Assembly: GCA_012719135.1 (NCBI GenBank)
Contig: JAAYAW010000046.1
Coordinates: 1-64,000 of the forward strand
DNA length: 64,000 nucleotides
Origin: Chloroflexota bacterium
GTDB taxonomy: Bacteria > Chloroflexota > Anaerolineae > UBA1429
Direction of reading: 5' to 3'
Shown here: one piece after another, positions 1-7,900 of the stretch
Numbering within the stretch: the stretch's first letter is position 1
Layout of the letters: each line of letters begins with the position of its first letter
Notes under the pieces: generated by a model
Seen by the model: the letters and a program-made list of their open reading frames with translations, nothing else
Database searches by the model: none
Told to the model about the DNA's origin: nothing
Made by a program: the position numbers and the translations under genes

Positions 1-210
1 GAGCGATACCGCCTGCGCACACCACCGAAGCTGTGGCACACGATAGCCGCGCCGCATGCTGCTGCCCCGTGACAAGAAGCCCGCGTGGCACCCTCTTGCT
101 CTCGTGAAAACGCGATAGATCGCAGAATACGACAAAAGTCATATCGCCTGCTGGTTGATCGGGCTATAGTGGCAGTGAGGAACCGCACAGAGAGGACTGC
201 GGAGGCACAA

Positions 211-438
211 GTGGAGACGATAAGAATCCTGTTGGAGCGCTGCACCGACTGTGGCTGTTGCATTGAGGTGTGTCCGAGCGACGCGCTGGCCAGAGAGGGC
301 GGTGCCGTCATACTCGCCCATCCCGAAGATTGCGGCGGCTGTGGGCAGTGTGAGCTGATCTGCCCGGAGGATGCCATAGAGGTATCGTTCTCCATCGTCT
401 GGGACAACGAACCCACCCGCGAACAGGGTGAGGGCTGA
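211..438 (+). CDS. 2x[4Fe-4S] ferredoxin
   Basis: Small ferredoxin (75 aa) that shuttles electrons in the cytoplasm. Two C-x2-C-x2-C-x3-C-P motifs are visible at residues 11-21 and 41-51, each able to hold one [4Fe-4S] cluster. An in-frame ATG lies upstream at 85, but the GTG at 211 has GGAGG at 201-205 and the ferredoxin fold starts directly there, so the short form is chosen. The stop overlaps an alternative GTG of the next gene, which points to co-transcription with the desulfurase-like and scaffold genes. A role as electron donor for cluster assembly or sulfur reduction is inferred from this context; the direct partner is unknown. Confidence 0.88.
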   Translation: METIRILLERCTDCGCCIEVCPSDALAREGGAVILAHPEDCGGCGQCELICPEDAIEVSFSIVWDNEPTREQGEG

Positions 439-448
439 GGAGGAGCAG

Positions 449-1612
449 GTGAGAGAAGGTCTAGTGTACCTCGATAACGCCGCAGCCACCCGCGTGGACG
501 AGCGCGTGATCCAGGCCATGTTGCCCTATATGACAGATCGGTATGCGGTGGCCACCTCGCAGTTCGGGTACTCTTTGGGGCTCGAATCCAAAGAAGCGCT
601 CGAAGAGGCGCGTTCTCGCGTGGCGGGCCATCTCGGCGCGCAAGCCGAAGAGCTCGTGTTCACGTCCGGGGATACCGAATCCAGCAATATGGCCATCAAG
701 GGAGTCGCCCTAGCCCTGGGGCAGAAGAAAGGGCGGCACCTGGTCACCTCGGCCATTGAGGACTTTGCCGTCCTGCACAGCATGCGCGCTCTGGAGCGAG
801 ACGGATTCCAGATTGACCAGGTCCGCCTCGATGAGAATGGGCGCGTGGACCTGGATCATCTTGCCAGCCTGGTCGGTCCGGAGACGATCCTCGTGAGCAT
901 ACAGGCGGCAAACCAGGAGATCGGCACGCTGCAGGATCTGGAGGCCATCGGGACACTCACGCATGAGCGTGGTGCCCTGCTGCACAGTGACGCAACCCAT
1001 GCCTTTGGGCGGATACCGCTGGACGTGAGCCGCGTGCCGATAGACCTTGTGACCGTATCATCGCACGTACTCCATGGGCCCCGAGGAGTGGGTGGCCTGT
1101 ACATCCGCAAGGGCACGCCCGTCGTCAAGTGGATGGACGGCGGCTACCAGGAGAACAACCTGCGCGGAGGCACGGAGGACATCGCCGGCGTCGTGGGCTT
1201 TGCGGAAGCGTTGGCCCTGATCACCCCCGAGGAGAACGACCGGCTGAGGATGTTGCGTGACCGGTTGACCGCTCTTCTGCTGGAAATACCACAATCGCGC
1301 GTCAATGGACACCCGGTACTGCGCACGCCGCACAATGCCAATGTTTCGTTCCGGTTTGTCGAGGGCGAGTCGGTACTGCTGCACTTGGATATGCGTGGGT
1401 TTGCCGTCAGCACCGGCTCCGCCTGTTTCAGCCGTTCCCTTGAGGGCAGCCACGTCATTCTGGGCATCGGCGGAGACCACGAGCGCGCCCATGGTTCTAT
1501 CCGGTTCACCTTTGGGCGATACAACACAGATGAGGACGTGGACCGCGTTGCGCAAGCCCTCGCGGACGTGATCGAGCGCCTGCGCGTAATCAGCCCACTC
1601 GGCAAGGAGTAG
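449..1612 (+). CDS. Cysteine-desulfurase-like protein lacking the PLP lysine
   Basis: Class V aminotransferase fold of the IscS/NifS family (387 aa, normal length). Conserved parts include YLDNAAAT at the N terminus, the SD-A pair near residue 180, the GPRGVGGLY loop and the mobile-loop cysteine at residue 326 (GSACFS). However, the Schiff-base lysine that follows SxH in the family is Val207 (codon GTA at 1067-1069), the PLP-stacking His is Asp105, and the usual Gln after the PLP Asp is His. As read it should not form the internal aldimine, so normal desulfurase activity is doubtful; it may act as a sulfur-carrying or cluster-holding partner of the scaffold encoded next. Start: GTG at 449 with AGGAGG at 438-443; GTG 428 is an alternative. 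Confidence 0.85.
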   Translation: MREGLVYLDNAAATRVDERVIQAMLPYMTDRYAVATSQFGYSLGLESKEALEEARSRVAGHLGAQAEELVFTSGDTESSNMAIKGVALALGQKKGRHLVTSAIEDFAVLHSMRALERDGFQIDQVRLDENGRVDLDHLASLVGPETILVSIQAANQEIGTLQDLEAIGTLTHERGALLHSDATHAFGRIPLDVSRVPIDLVTVSSHVLHGPRGVGGLYIRKGTPVVKWMDGGYQENNLRGGTEDIAGVVGFAEALALITPEENDRLRMLRDRLTALLLEIPQSRVNGHPVLRTPHNANVSFRFVEGESVLLHLDMRGFAVSTGSACFSRSLEGSHVILGIGGDHERAHGSIRFTFGRYNTDEDVDRVAQALADVIERLRVISPLGKE

Positions 1613-1617
1613 CAGAG

Positions 1618-2253
1618 ATGACGCTTCCTTACAGTGAGATCGTGATGGAACACTTTCAGAACCCGCGTAATGTCGGACGTATCGAGGATCCCGACGCCAA
1701 GGCCATCGAGGGCAGCCCCGCATGCGGTGACATGGTGGCGGTCTATCTCAAGGTCGACGAGGCAACCCACCGGATCGAGGACATAAAGTTCGAATCGTAC
1801 GGCTGCGCCTCCAACATCGCCACCGGATCGATCATTACGGAACTGGCCAAAGGGAAGACCATCGAGGAGGCCCGGGACATCACCTGGCAGGAGGCCGCGG
1901 ATGCATTGGGTGGCCTGCCGCCGATCAAGATGCATTGCTCCGTCCTGGCCGTAGACGGGTTGCAGGCGGCGATCCAGAACTATGAGGAGAGACACGGCCT
2001 CGTGAAGGAGGCCATCCCGACAGACGAGGCCGAAGTACGGCGCCGGCTGAAGCACGTCATGAACCCTCAGGTGGGCCTCGATCTCATCCGCACCAAACTG
2101 GTGCAGAACGTCGAGATCGACGCCGGCACCGTCCGCATCCACCTGGACATGCCTTCAGAGCACCAGTTCGCCAACAACATCCGGGAAGAGATCGTGGAAA
2201 AGATCGAGCCCTTGTGGGATGTGCAGATCGTAGAAGTGATATTCACCACGTAG
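1618..2253 (+). CDS. IscU/NifU-type Fe-S scaffold fused to a DUF59/MIP18-like domain
   Basis: Residues 1-125 are a NifU_N/IscU scaffold on which [2Fe-2S] clusters are built: Cys36 (PACGD), Cys63 (YGCAS) and Cys107 (LPPIKMHC) are the three expected ligands, and LPPIK matches the chaperone-recognition motif of IscU. IscU normally ends near residue 128, but this protein continues to 211 aa. Residues about 138-211 resemble a DUF59/MIP18 (SufT-like) domain (NPQVGLDLI, then a beta-rich segment ending in a hydrophobic strand). The Cys often seen in that domain is absent (MPSEHQF there). Starts 5 bp after the desulfurase-like gene with an AAGGAG site, so the two are co-translated. The domain assignment of the C terminus is by eye. 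Confidence 0.82.
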   Translation: MTLPYSEIVMEHFQNPRNVGRIEDPDAKAIEGSPACGDMVAVYLKVDEATHRIEDIKFESYGCASNIATGSIITELAKGKTIEEARDITWQEAADALGGLPPIKMHCSVLAVDGLQAAIQNYEERHGLVKEAIPTDEAEVRRRLKHVMNPQVGLDLIRTKLVQNVEIDAGTVRIHLDMPSEHQFANNIREEIVEKIEPLWDVQIVEVIFTT

Positions 2254-2261
2254 GAGGCCCC

Positions 2262-2483
2262 ATGGGACAGATCACCATTGACGTCCGCGGGGAGACATGC
2301 CCCATTCCGCTGATCGAGTTCAGAAAAGCGGTGCGCCAGGCACAACCGGGAGACGTGCTGGTGATAACTGGCACTCATCCGGCATCGCAGAAGGAAATCC
2401 CGATGGCCGCGGAGGCTCTTGAGACAAAGGTCGTGTCCGTGGAGGGCTCTCCGGACAACTGGACCATCCGCGTACAGCGCTAG
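2262..2483 (+). CDS. tusA: TusA-family sulfur carrier
   Basis: TusA/SirA-like sulfurtransferase of 73 residues. The family CPxP motif is present as Cys13-Pro-Ile-Pro, where the Cys carries a persulfide between partners. A GTG further upstream would overlap the scaffold gene; the ATG at 2262 is preceded by TAGGAGG and gives the normal length. Lying between a desulfurase-like/IscU pair and a DsrE-like gene, it probably takes part in the same sulfur relay (inference); there is no dissimilatory sulfite reductase or tRNA thiolation gene nearby to set the end acceptor. Confidence 0.9.
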   Translation: MGQITIDVRGETCPIPLIEFRKAVRQAQPGDVLVITGTHPASQKEIPMAAEALETKVVSVEGSPDNWTIRVQR

Positions 2484-2507
2484 AGCCAGCCAGGAACGGA
2501 GGGCGGC

Positions 2508-2927
2508 GTGGCAGATCACACAACAATCGTCGTATCCAGCGGGGACATGGACAAGCTGTACAGCGCGCTGATCATCGCCAACGGCTCGCTGTCGATGGGG
2601 ATGGCTGTATCGCTGTACTTTACGTTCTGGGGCCTCGAGCGCCTCACAAAGAAGGGTCTCGCGAAGGGGCCCCTCTCCCGCATGAACCTACTGGGCCTCG
2701 GCAAGGCATTCATGAAGTGGCGCATGAAAAAGGCGAACGTGGCCTCGCTCGAACGACTCATGGCTGACTACCGGGATCTGGGCGGCAAGGTCATCGCCTG
2801 CGAGATGACGATGGAGATCATGGGCCTCCGTAGAGAGGACATGCGCGAAGACTGGATCGACGAGTACGGGGCAGTAGGCACCTACGTGCGCGATGCGCGC
2901 CAGTCCTGCATCACGCTCTATGTATAG
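2508..2927 (+). CDS. DsrE/DsrF/DrsH-like sulfur-relay family protein
   Basis: 139-residue protein of the DsrE-like superfamily (DrsH/DrsE2 type, often annotated as peroxiredoxin family). It has the hydrophobic first strand TIVVSSGDMDK, a long middle segment rich in Lys/Arg, and the conserved Cys98 in VIACEMTMEIMG, the likely persulfide-bearing residue. A second Cys lies near the C terminus (about 135). Starts at GTG 2508 after GGAGGG. Position directly after tusA is typical: TusA and DsrE-type proteins trade sulfane sulfur. Exact reaction unknown. Confidence 0.8.
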   Translation: MADHTTIVVSSGDMDKLYSALIIANGSLSMGMAVSLYFTFWGLERLTKKGLAKGPLSRMNLLGLGKAFMKWRMKKANVASLERLMADYRDLGGKVIACEMTMEIMGLRREDMREDWIDEYGAVGTYVRDARQSCITLYV

Positions 2928-2940
2928 ATAAGGGAGCAGC

Positions 2941-3684
2941 GTGGTTGATTCAGGGGAACGCTTCCAGCGAGAGACCCGTCATATCCGCCGTGGCCCGCAC
3001 GAGCGACGCCTAGAGCCCGGACTAAAGCCTCGCGGAATAAAGACGTACCCGGAGAGTCGGCGCGTGTCGTTGCCCGCACCGGTCACAGAGGGTGGTGCCG
3101 GCCTGTGGGGGATCCTGGGCCGCAGGCGAAGCGTCCGATCCTACGGTGAGCAGGGTCTGAAACTTGAGGCCCTTTCGCAGTTGCTCTGGGCCGCTGCCGG
3201 TGCATCCGGCCGGGCGGGCGATACGCTGCTGCGCACGGCGCCCTCTGCGGGCGCGCTGTTCCCCATTGAGACGTATCTCGCCGCCCATCACGTGGAAGGC
3301 CTCCCGCCCGGTCTCTACCACTATCAGGTCACCGATCATTCACTGGAACTGCTCGCCGAGGGTAACCAGCGGCCGGCCGTCGCTGCGGCGGCTCTGGACC
3401 AGCGAATGGCTGCCGACGCCCCTCTGGTACTGATCTGGAGCGCCGTGTTTGGGCGAACAACCCGCAAGTACGGCGCACGGGGATACCGCTACGTCTACCT
3501 GGATGCGGGGCACATGGCGGCGAACGCCGCGCTGGCGGCCGTCGCGCTCGGCCTGGCATCCTGCCAGATGGCCGCGCTGTACGACGAGGAGGCAAACGCA
3601 CTTCTGGGACTCGACGGTGAGACGGAGAGCGTCATCTATATGACGTCCATCGGGCCACATCGGCATCCAGGAGCGGCGCTATGA
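2941..3684 (+). CDS. SagB-type nitroreductase-family dehydrogenase
   Basis: 247-residue FMN-dependent nitroreductase fold of the SagB type. [10 protein letters not shown] (residues about 60-70) is the family's phosphate-binding start, followed by [14 protein letters not shown] and a C-terminal [13 protein letters not shown] segment. SagB proteins oxidise azolines in peptide maturation, but stand-alone members like this are common and of unknown substrate; no SagC/D cyclase or precursor peptide is seen here. Starts at GTG 2941 after AAGGGAG, 13 bp from the DsrE gene; its end overlaps the next ATG by 4 bp, so it belongs to the same operon. Confidence 0.78.
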   Translation: MVDSGERFQRETRHIRRGPHERRLEPGLKPRGIKTYPESRRVSLPAPVTEGGAGLWGILGRRRSVRSYGEQGLKLEALSQLLWAAAGASGRAGDTLLRTAPSAGALFPIETYLAAHHVEGLPPGLYHYQVTDHSLELLAEGNQRPAVAAAALDQRMAADAPLVLIWSAVFGRTTRKYGARGYRYVYLDAGHMAANAALAAVALGLASCQMAALYDEEANALLGLDGETESVIYMTSIGPHRHPGAAL

Positions 3685-5750
3685 CGAACCGTCTCGCTCG
3701 CGAGCACAGCCCCTACCTCCAGCAGCACGCAGAGAACCCGGTAGATTGGTACCCGTGGGGAGAAGAGGCCCTCGAGCGCGCCCGGAGCGAGGATCGCCCT
3801 ATCTTCCTATCCATCGGGTATTCCGCCTGCCACTGGTGCCACGTTATGGCCCACGAGTCATTTGAATCGCCACAGGTGGCCGCCCTGCTGAATTCCCGCT
3901 TTGTGAGCATCAAGGTGGACCGCGAGGAGCGCCCGGACCTGGACCGCATCTACATGGGAGCCGTACAGGCCCTCACGGGAAGCGGCGGCTGGCCCATGTC
4001 GGTCTTTCTGACGCCAGAGGGCCACCCATTCTACGGTGGCACATACTTTCCGCCAGAGCCGCGCCACGGCCTGCCCGGGTTCACTCATCTGCTGAGCCAG
4101 ATCGCGGACGCCTGGTCCACGCGCCGTGAAGAGATCACCCGCGCGGGCAACGAACTCGTTGATGATCTACTGAGGCGCTCCGGCCGGCTGCGCGCTGCCT
4201 CTATTGCGGGTGAGCAAGCTCTGAACACTGCCATCCAACACCTGATTGAGACGCACGATGATAGATGGGGAGGCTGGGGATCAGGGCCCAAGTTCCCGCA
4301 GCCCATGGCGCTAGAGTTCCTGTTGCGCACCTTTCGAGCCACGGGCGATCCGAACGTGCTGGGCATCATCAACGCCGCACTGGAGGCGATGGCTCGGGGC
4401 GGGATCTATGACCAGATAGGCGGTGGCTTTCATCGCTACACCGTTGACGGACGCTGGCTCATCCCGCACTTTGAGAAGATGCTCTACGACAACGCCCAGC
4501 TGGCCAACGTCTACGTCCATGCCTGGCAGGTAACCGGGCGACCGTTGTATCGCGCTGTGGCCGAGGAGACTCTCAATTACCTGGCCCGAGAGATGCGGTT
4601 GCCGGCCGGCGGCTACGCCAGCACACAGGATGCGGACACCGAGGGAGTGGAAGGGGACACGTACCTCTGGATGCCCGCGGAGATCCAATCGGTTCTGGGA
4701 GAGGACGCCGCCCGGTTTGCCGCCTCATATCCCACCACACGGGAAGGCAACTATGAGGGACGGAATATCCTCACCTACTCGGGCCAAGAGGGGGAGCGCG
4801 AGGCTCTAGCAGACAGGCGAGCGGCACTGCTCGCGCATCGCGCACAGCGCTCACAGCCCAGGCGCGATGGCAAGGTCATCTGCTCCTGGAATGGCTTGCT
4901 CCTTGCGGCCCTTGCGGAGGCGGGCGTCGCTCTCGGAGAGAGCGCGTACATTGCGTCCGCGCAAAGCCTGGGAGCGTTTCTGACCGAGCAGATGCGCGCC
5001 GCAGATGGACGCATGGTACACATCTGGCACGAAGGAGAAAGCCGCCCCGAAGGGTATTTGGAGGATCAGGCGGCGACCGTCCATGGGCTCATTGCCCTCT
5101 ACCAAGCCACGTGGGACGAGCGTTGGGTGGCGACCGCGCGAGAGATCATGGAACTATCCATCGCTCACTTTTGGGACGACGGATGGTTTGATACGGCCGA
5201 CGATCACGAGGCGCTGATTGTGCGTCCTCGTGAGGCGCAGGATAACGCCACCCCCTCTGGTCCCGCCCTGGCCACCCTGGGCCTCCTGCGGCTGGCTCGA
5301 TATTACGAGGATGACCGGTATGCCAGGATGGCCGAGTCCGAACTGGCGACGATGCGCGGCGCCGCGGCGCGCTTCCCGGAGGCGTTCGCGCAGTGGCTAT
5401 CCGCCCTGGATCTGGCCCATCGACCGCGCGTCGATGTCGCAATCGGAGGAACTCCTGCCGGGGCGGAGGCCCAGGCCCTGTTAAACGTGCTGAACGACTC
5501 TGCGCCGGAACGCCTGGTGGCCATCGGAATGGAGGCCGCGCTTCCCATCCTTGCCGGTCGCACGCCGGTGGCCGGCCACGCAGCAGCCTACGTCTGCCTA
5601 GGGCAACGCTGCCTGCCTCCAGTCACCACGCCGCTGGCGCTGGCTCAGATACTGGACCGCGATCGAGAAGGTGCACAGCGAGGCGATACAGAAACAGGAG
5701 ATCAATATGTCACGGAAGAACAATCGAGTGATCATCCTTGTGGAGGATGA
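3681..5750 (+). CDS. DUF255 thioredoxin-fold protein (YyaL/SSP411-like)
   Basis: 689 aa, normal for the family. The N-terminal thioredoxin-like domain carries Cys50-His-Trp-Cys53 (SACHWCHVM) and the strictly kept [11 protein letters not shown] segment; the remaining ~500 residues form an alpha/alpha toroid with glycoside-hydrolase-like motifs ([30 protein letters not shown]). The biochemical role of this widespread family is not settled. It begins by an ATGA overlap with the nitroreductase, and its C-terminal tail overlaps the start of the next gene by about 44 bp, consistent with tight translational coupling. Confidence 0.88.
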   Translation: MTNRLAREHSPYLQQHAENPVDWYPWGEEALERARSEDRPIFLSIGYSACHWCHVMAHESFESPQVAALLNSRFVSIKVDREERPDLDRIYMGAVQALTGSGGWPMSVFLTPEGHPFYGGTYFPPEPRHGLPGFTHLLSQIADAWSTRREEITRAGNELVDDLLRRSGRLRAASIAGEQALNTAIQHLIETHDDRWGGWGSGPKFPQPMALEFLLRTFRATGDPNVLGIINAALEAMARGGIYDQIGGGFHRYTVDGRWLIPHFEKMLYDNAQLANVYVHAWQVTGRPLYRAVAEETLNYLAREMRLPAGGYASTQDADTEGVEGDTYLWMPAEIQSVLGEDAARFAASYPTTREGNYEGRNILTYSGQEGEREALADRRAALLAHRAQRSQPRRDGKVICSWNGLLLAALAEAGVALGESAYIASAQSLGAFLTEQMRAADGRMVHIWHEGESRPEGYLEDQAATVHGLIALYQATWDERWVATAREIMELSIAHFWDDGWFDTADDHEALIVRPREAQDNATPSGPALATLGLLRLARYYEDDRYARMAESELATMRGAAARFPEAFAQWLSALDLAHRPRVDVAIGGTPAGAEAQALLNVLNDSAPERLVAIGMEAALPILAGRTPVAGHAAAYVCLGQRCLPPVTTPLALAQILDRDREGAQRGDTETGDQYVTEEQSSDHPCGG

Positions 5751-6225
5751 CTATGAGGACTTGGAGCTCTGGTATCCCTATTACCGGTTACTGGAGGGTG
5801 GTGCGTTAGTCACGATCGTGGGCCCCCGCGCGCAGACCTATGCGAGCAAACACGGGTATCCGGCGCAGGCAACCCTGTCAGCCGAGGAGGCGAACCCCGC
5901 GGACTATGACGGCGTGGTCATCCCCGGCGGGTACGCGCCGGACAAGATGCGGCGCTATCCGGCGCTGCTTCAGCTTGTCCGTGGCATCTGGGAGCGAGGC
6001 GGTGTCGTGGCGTTCATATGCCATGCCGGCTGGGTACCGATCTCAGCGGGCATTCTCAAAGGCCGCCGGGTAACCGGCGTGAGCGCAATCCGGGACGATC
6101 TGGTAAACGCTGGGGCAGACTTTGTGGACGAGCCTGTGGTTGTGGACGGCAAGATGGTCAGCTCGCGCACTCCCGCGGATCTGCCTGCGTTTATGCCAGC
6201 GGTGCTCGCCGCACTCGCTGAGTAA
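5707..6225 (+). CDS. DJ-1/PfpI-family protein
   Basis: 172 residues of the class-I glutamine-amidotransferase-like PfpI/YhbO branch. The nucleophile elbow is AFICHAGW with Cys105 followed by His; the acidic residue near the N terminus (VEDDYEDLE) matches the partner Glu/Asp of the family. Members act as deglycases, chaperones or stress hydrolases of broad specificity. The ATG at 5707 has CAGGAG seven bases upstream; the earlier in-frame ATG at 5671 lies inside the DUF255 gene with no such site. Part of the stress-related run that ends at the superoxide reductase. Confidence 0.85.
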   Translation: MSRKNNRVIILVEDDYEDLELWYPYYRLLEGGALVTIVGPRAQTYASKHGYPAQATLSAEEANPADYDGVVIPGGYAPDKMRRYPALLQLVRGIWERGGVVAFICHAGWVPISAGILKGRRVTGVSAIRDDLVNAGADFVDEPVVVDGKMVSSRTPADLPAFMPAVLAALAE

Positions 6226-6266
6226 GGGCTCGGGAGACGCGGTGCAGCGTTCGAACCCGCGTGCCG

Positions 6267-6296
6267 TTGACCGTGGATGCCCCCCTGTGGTATCAT
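6267..6296 (+). promoter_or_regulatory. Promoter of the superoxide reductase gene
   Basis: TTGACC (6267-6272), 18-bp spacer, extended -10 TGGTATCAT with TATCAT at 6291-6296. Transcription should begin near 6303, leaving a 73-nt leader. No clear Fur/PerR dyad was recognised. Confidence 0.65.
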
Positions 6297-6375
6297 CCTC
6301 ACGCTTCGTGTGGCGCAGAGGCGCAACCGAGCTCGGTGGAGTCTGGATTACGTATCAATGACGGAGGTCAGAGCA

Positions 6376-6771
6376 ATGGCAAACATCAGCGAGTTCATCC
6401 AGCAGGCCGATTGGAGAGCCGAAAAGCATGTGCCGGTCATCGAGTGCCCGGATACCGTTCAGGCTGGCGAGTTTTTTGACGTCAAGGTAAGCCTGGGCAA
6501 GGAAGTCGCTCACCCGAACACCACGGAACACCACATCGCATGGATCACGCTCTACTTTAAGCCCGCCGATGACAAGTTCATCTATCAGGTGGGGCACTAT
6601 GAGTTCAGCGCGCACGGGCAATCGGCCAAGGGTGCGAACGAAGGGCCAGTGTACACATTCCACGGCGTGACCACCTCGTTCAAGACGACCCAGCCCGGAT
6701 CACTCATCGCCGTGGCCCACTGCAACATCCACGGGCTCTGGCAGGGGAGCAAGGAGATCGCTCTCGCCTGA
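6376..6771 (+). CDS. Superoxide reductase (class II, neelaredoxin type)
   Basis: 131-residue desulfoferrodoxin-like protein that reduces superoxide to peroxide without making oxygen, typical of anaerobes and microaerophiles. All five ligands of the Fe(His4Cys) centre are visible: His18 (EKHVP), His46, His52 (HPNTTEHH), Cys116 and His119 (HCNIHG); Glu16 and Lys17 of the active-site loop are also present. There is no N-terminal rubredoxin-like Cys4 domain, hence class II. An in-frame ATG at 6358 exists, but the ACGGAGG at 6361-6367 lies within that extension, so 6376 is the start. It has its own promoter and is followed by a strong hairpin. Confidence 0.93.
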   Translation: MANISEFIQQADWRAEKHVPVIECPDTVQAGEFFDVKVSLGKEVAHPNTTEHHIAWITLYFKPADDKFIYQVGHYEFSAHGQSAKGANEGPVYTFHGVTTSFKTTQPGSLIAVAHCNIHGLWQGSKEIALA

Positions 6772-6795
6772 CGGACGCCCGGCGTGCTCATTACC

Positions 6796-6827
6796 GAAGG
6801 ATGCCGCCCTCAAGGGCGGCATCCTTC
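6796..6827 (+). terminator. Perfect 14-bp hairpin after the superoxide reductase gene
   Basis: GAAGGATGCCGCCC pairs with its exact complement around a TCAA loop, 25 bp after the stop. Only a short ATT follows, so it is a hairpin without a U tract; it may stop transcription or protect the 3' end from both directions, since the gene on the other side is convergent. Confidence 0.65.
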
Positions 6828-6839
6828 ATTGCAGCGGTG

Positions 6840-6923
6840 TCAGTGGTGCGGTGCAGAGCGGCCGGCCAGGCTCAGCAGCGCCAGGCAGAGTACCAACGCC
6901 AGTGTGATCACCCCAGTGTGCAT
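6840..6923 (-). CDS. 27-aa single-pass membrane peptide
   Basis: Short frame MHTGVITLALVLCLALLSLA plus a small polar tail ending in SAPHH. Residues about 4-20 form one hydrophobic helix with a short periplasmic or cytoplasmic tail. A strong GGAGGGGAG lies 5 bases ahead of the ATG at 6923, which is the main support. It lies downstream of the SPFH gene on the same strand, 71 bp away, so it could be the last gene of the NfeD-SPFH operon. Function unknown; no homologue recognised. Confidence 0.45.
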   Translation of the reverse strand: MHTGVITLALVLCLALLSLAGRSAPHH

Positions 6924-6994
6924 CGTTTCTCCCCTCCATCCATGCAAACCCGCAACCGGGAGAGGAGATGCGCCCCGAGAGTCACTGATCAGGA

Positions 6995-7897
6995 CTAGCG
7001 CTGTTCCCTGAGCGCCTCACCAGCATGCTCGGTAAGGGGCCGCACAAGGCCCATCAGCTCCATCGGCACCACGAACTTTGTGGCGGCTCCCTCGCCCAGC
7101 GCCCGCAGCGCATCCAAATACTGCAGCGTCAGCGTTTTGCTATCCACTCCCTGCGCCACCTTGAACACCTCGCCGAGCCCCAGAGCCTGACCCTCTGCCC
7201 GGAGGATGGCCGATTGGCGGTCCGCCTCAGCCTGCAGGATGGTAGCCTGCCGTGCACCCTCTGCCCGCAGAATGATCGCCTCGCGCTCGCCCTCTGCGGT
7301 GCGAATGGCCGCCTCCCTCTGGCCCTCAGCGGTCGTCACAATGGCGCGCCGGTCACGCTCCGCGGCCATCTGCCGCGTCATCGCCTGCTCGATGGCTGGG
7401 GGTGGCACCACCTCGCGGATCTCCACCGCCGTAACACGGATGCCCCAGCGGTCCGTGACCTCATCCAGCTTCTGGTGAAGGACGTTATTGATGTCATCAC
7501 GCTTGCTGAGAACGTCGTCCAGGTTCATGGCGCCCACGACGGCACGAAGCGTCGTGATGGCGAGACCGCGCGCGGCCCCGGTAAAGTTCTCGACCTCCAG
7601 TACGCTACGTACAGGATCGATCACTTTGTCATACACCAAAAAGTCGATCGATACCGAGGCGTTGTCCGCCGTGATGCAAGTCTGCGGCGGCACATCGAAG
7701 AACGCCTCGCGCAGATCTGTCATGGTTCCGCGATCGATATAGGGAATCAGCAGGATCAGCCCGGGCCCTCGCGCCCCCAGGCAGCGCCCCAGGCGAAACA
7801 CAACCAGCCGTTTGTACTCGGGCACGATTCGGATGGACATCGCCAGCACGATGATGCCGAGCAACACCAGCACGAGGGTCACGATAAAGGGCTCCAT
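6995..7897 (-). CDS. SPFH/stomatin-like membrane protein
   Basis: 300 residues. One N-terminal membrane helix (about 4-20) is followed by the band-7/SPFH domain (VPEYKRLVVFRLGR, then VSVDFLVY-like strands and DDVLSKRDDIN) and a long Ala/Glu/Arg-rich coiled coil (about 170-245, repeats of AEG-xR-xA-I). This is a slipin/p-stomatin that scaffolds membrane microdomains. It starts 3 bp after the NfeD gene; the NfeD-stomatin pair is a classic operon in which the NfeD serine protease cleaves the stomatin C terminus. Confidence 0.93.
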   Translation of the reverse strand: MEPFIVTLVLVLLGIIVLAMSIRIVPEYKRLVVFRLGRCLGARGPGLILLIPYIDRGTMTDLREAFFDVPPQTCITADNASVSIDFLVYDKVIDPVRSVLEVENFTGAARGLAITTLRAVVGAMNLDDVLSKRDDINNVLHQKLDEVTDRWGIRVTAVEIREVVPPPAIEQAMTRQMAAERDRRAIVTTAEGQREAAIRTAEGEREAIILRAEGARQATILQAEADRQSAILRAEGQALGLGEVFKVAQGVDSKTLTLQYLDALRALGEGAATKFVVPMELMGLVRPLTEHAGEALREQR

Positions 7898-7900
7898 ACA

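Noticed and set aside
1-210. A frame open from the window edge to TGA at 70-72, and a TATAGT at 165-170 as promoter of the ferredoxin gene
   Set aside because: Only 23 codons with no recognisable motif, and no -35 at a fitting distance; neither can be supported.
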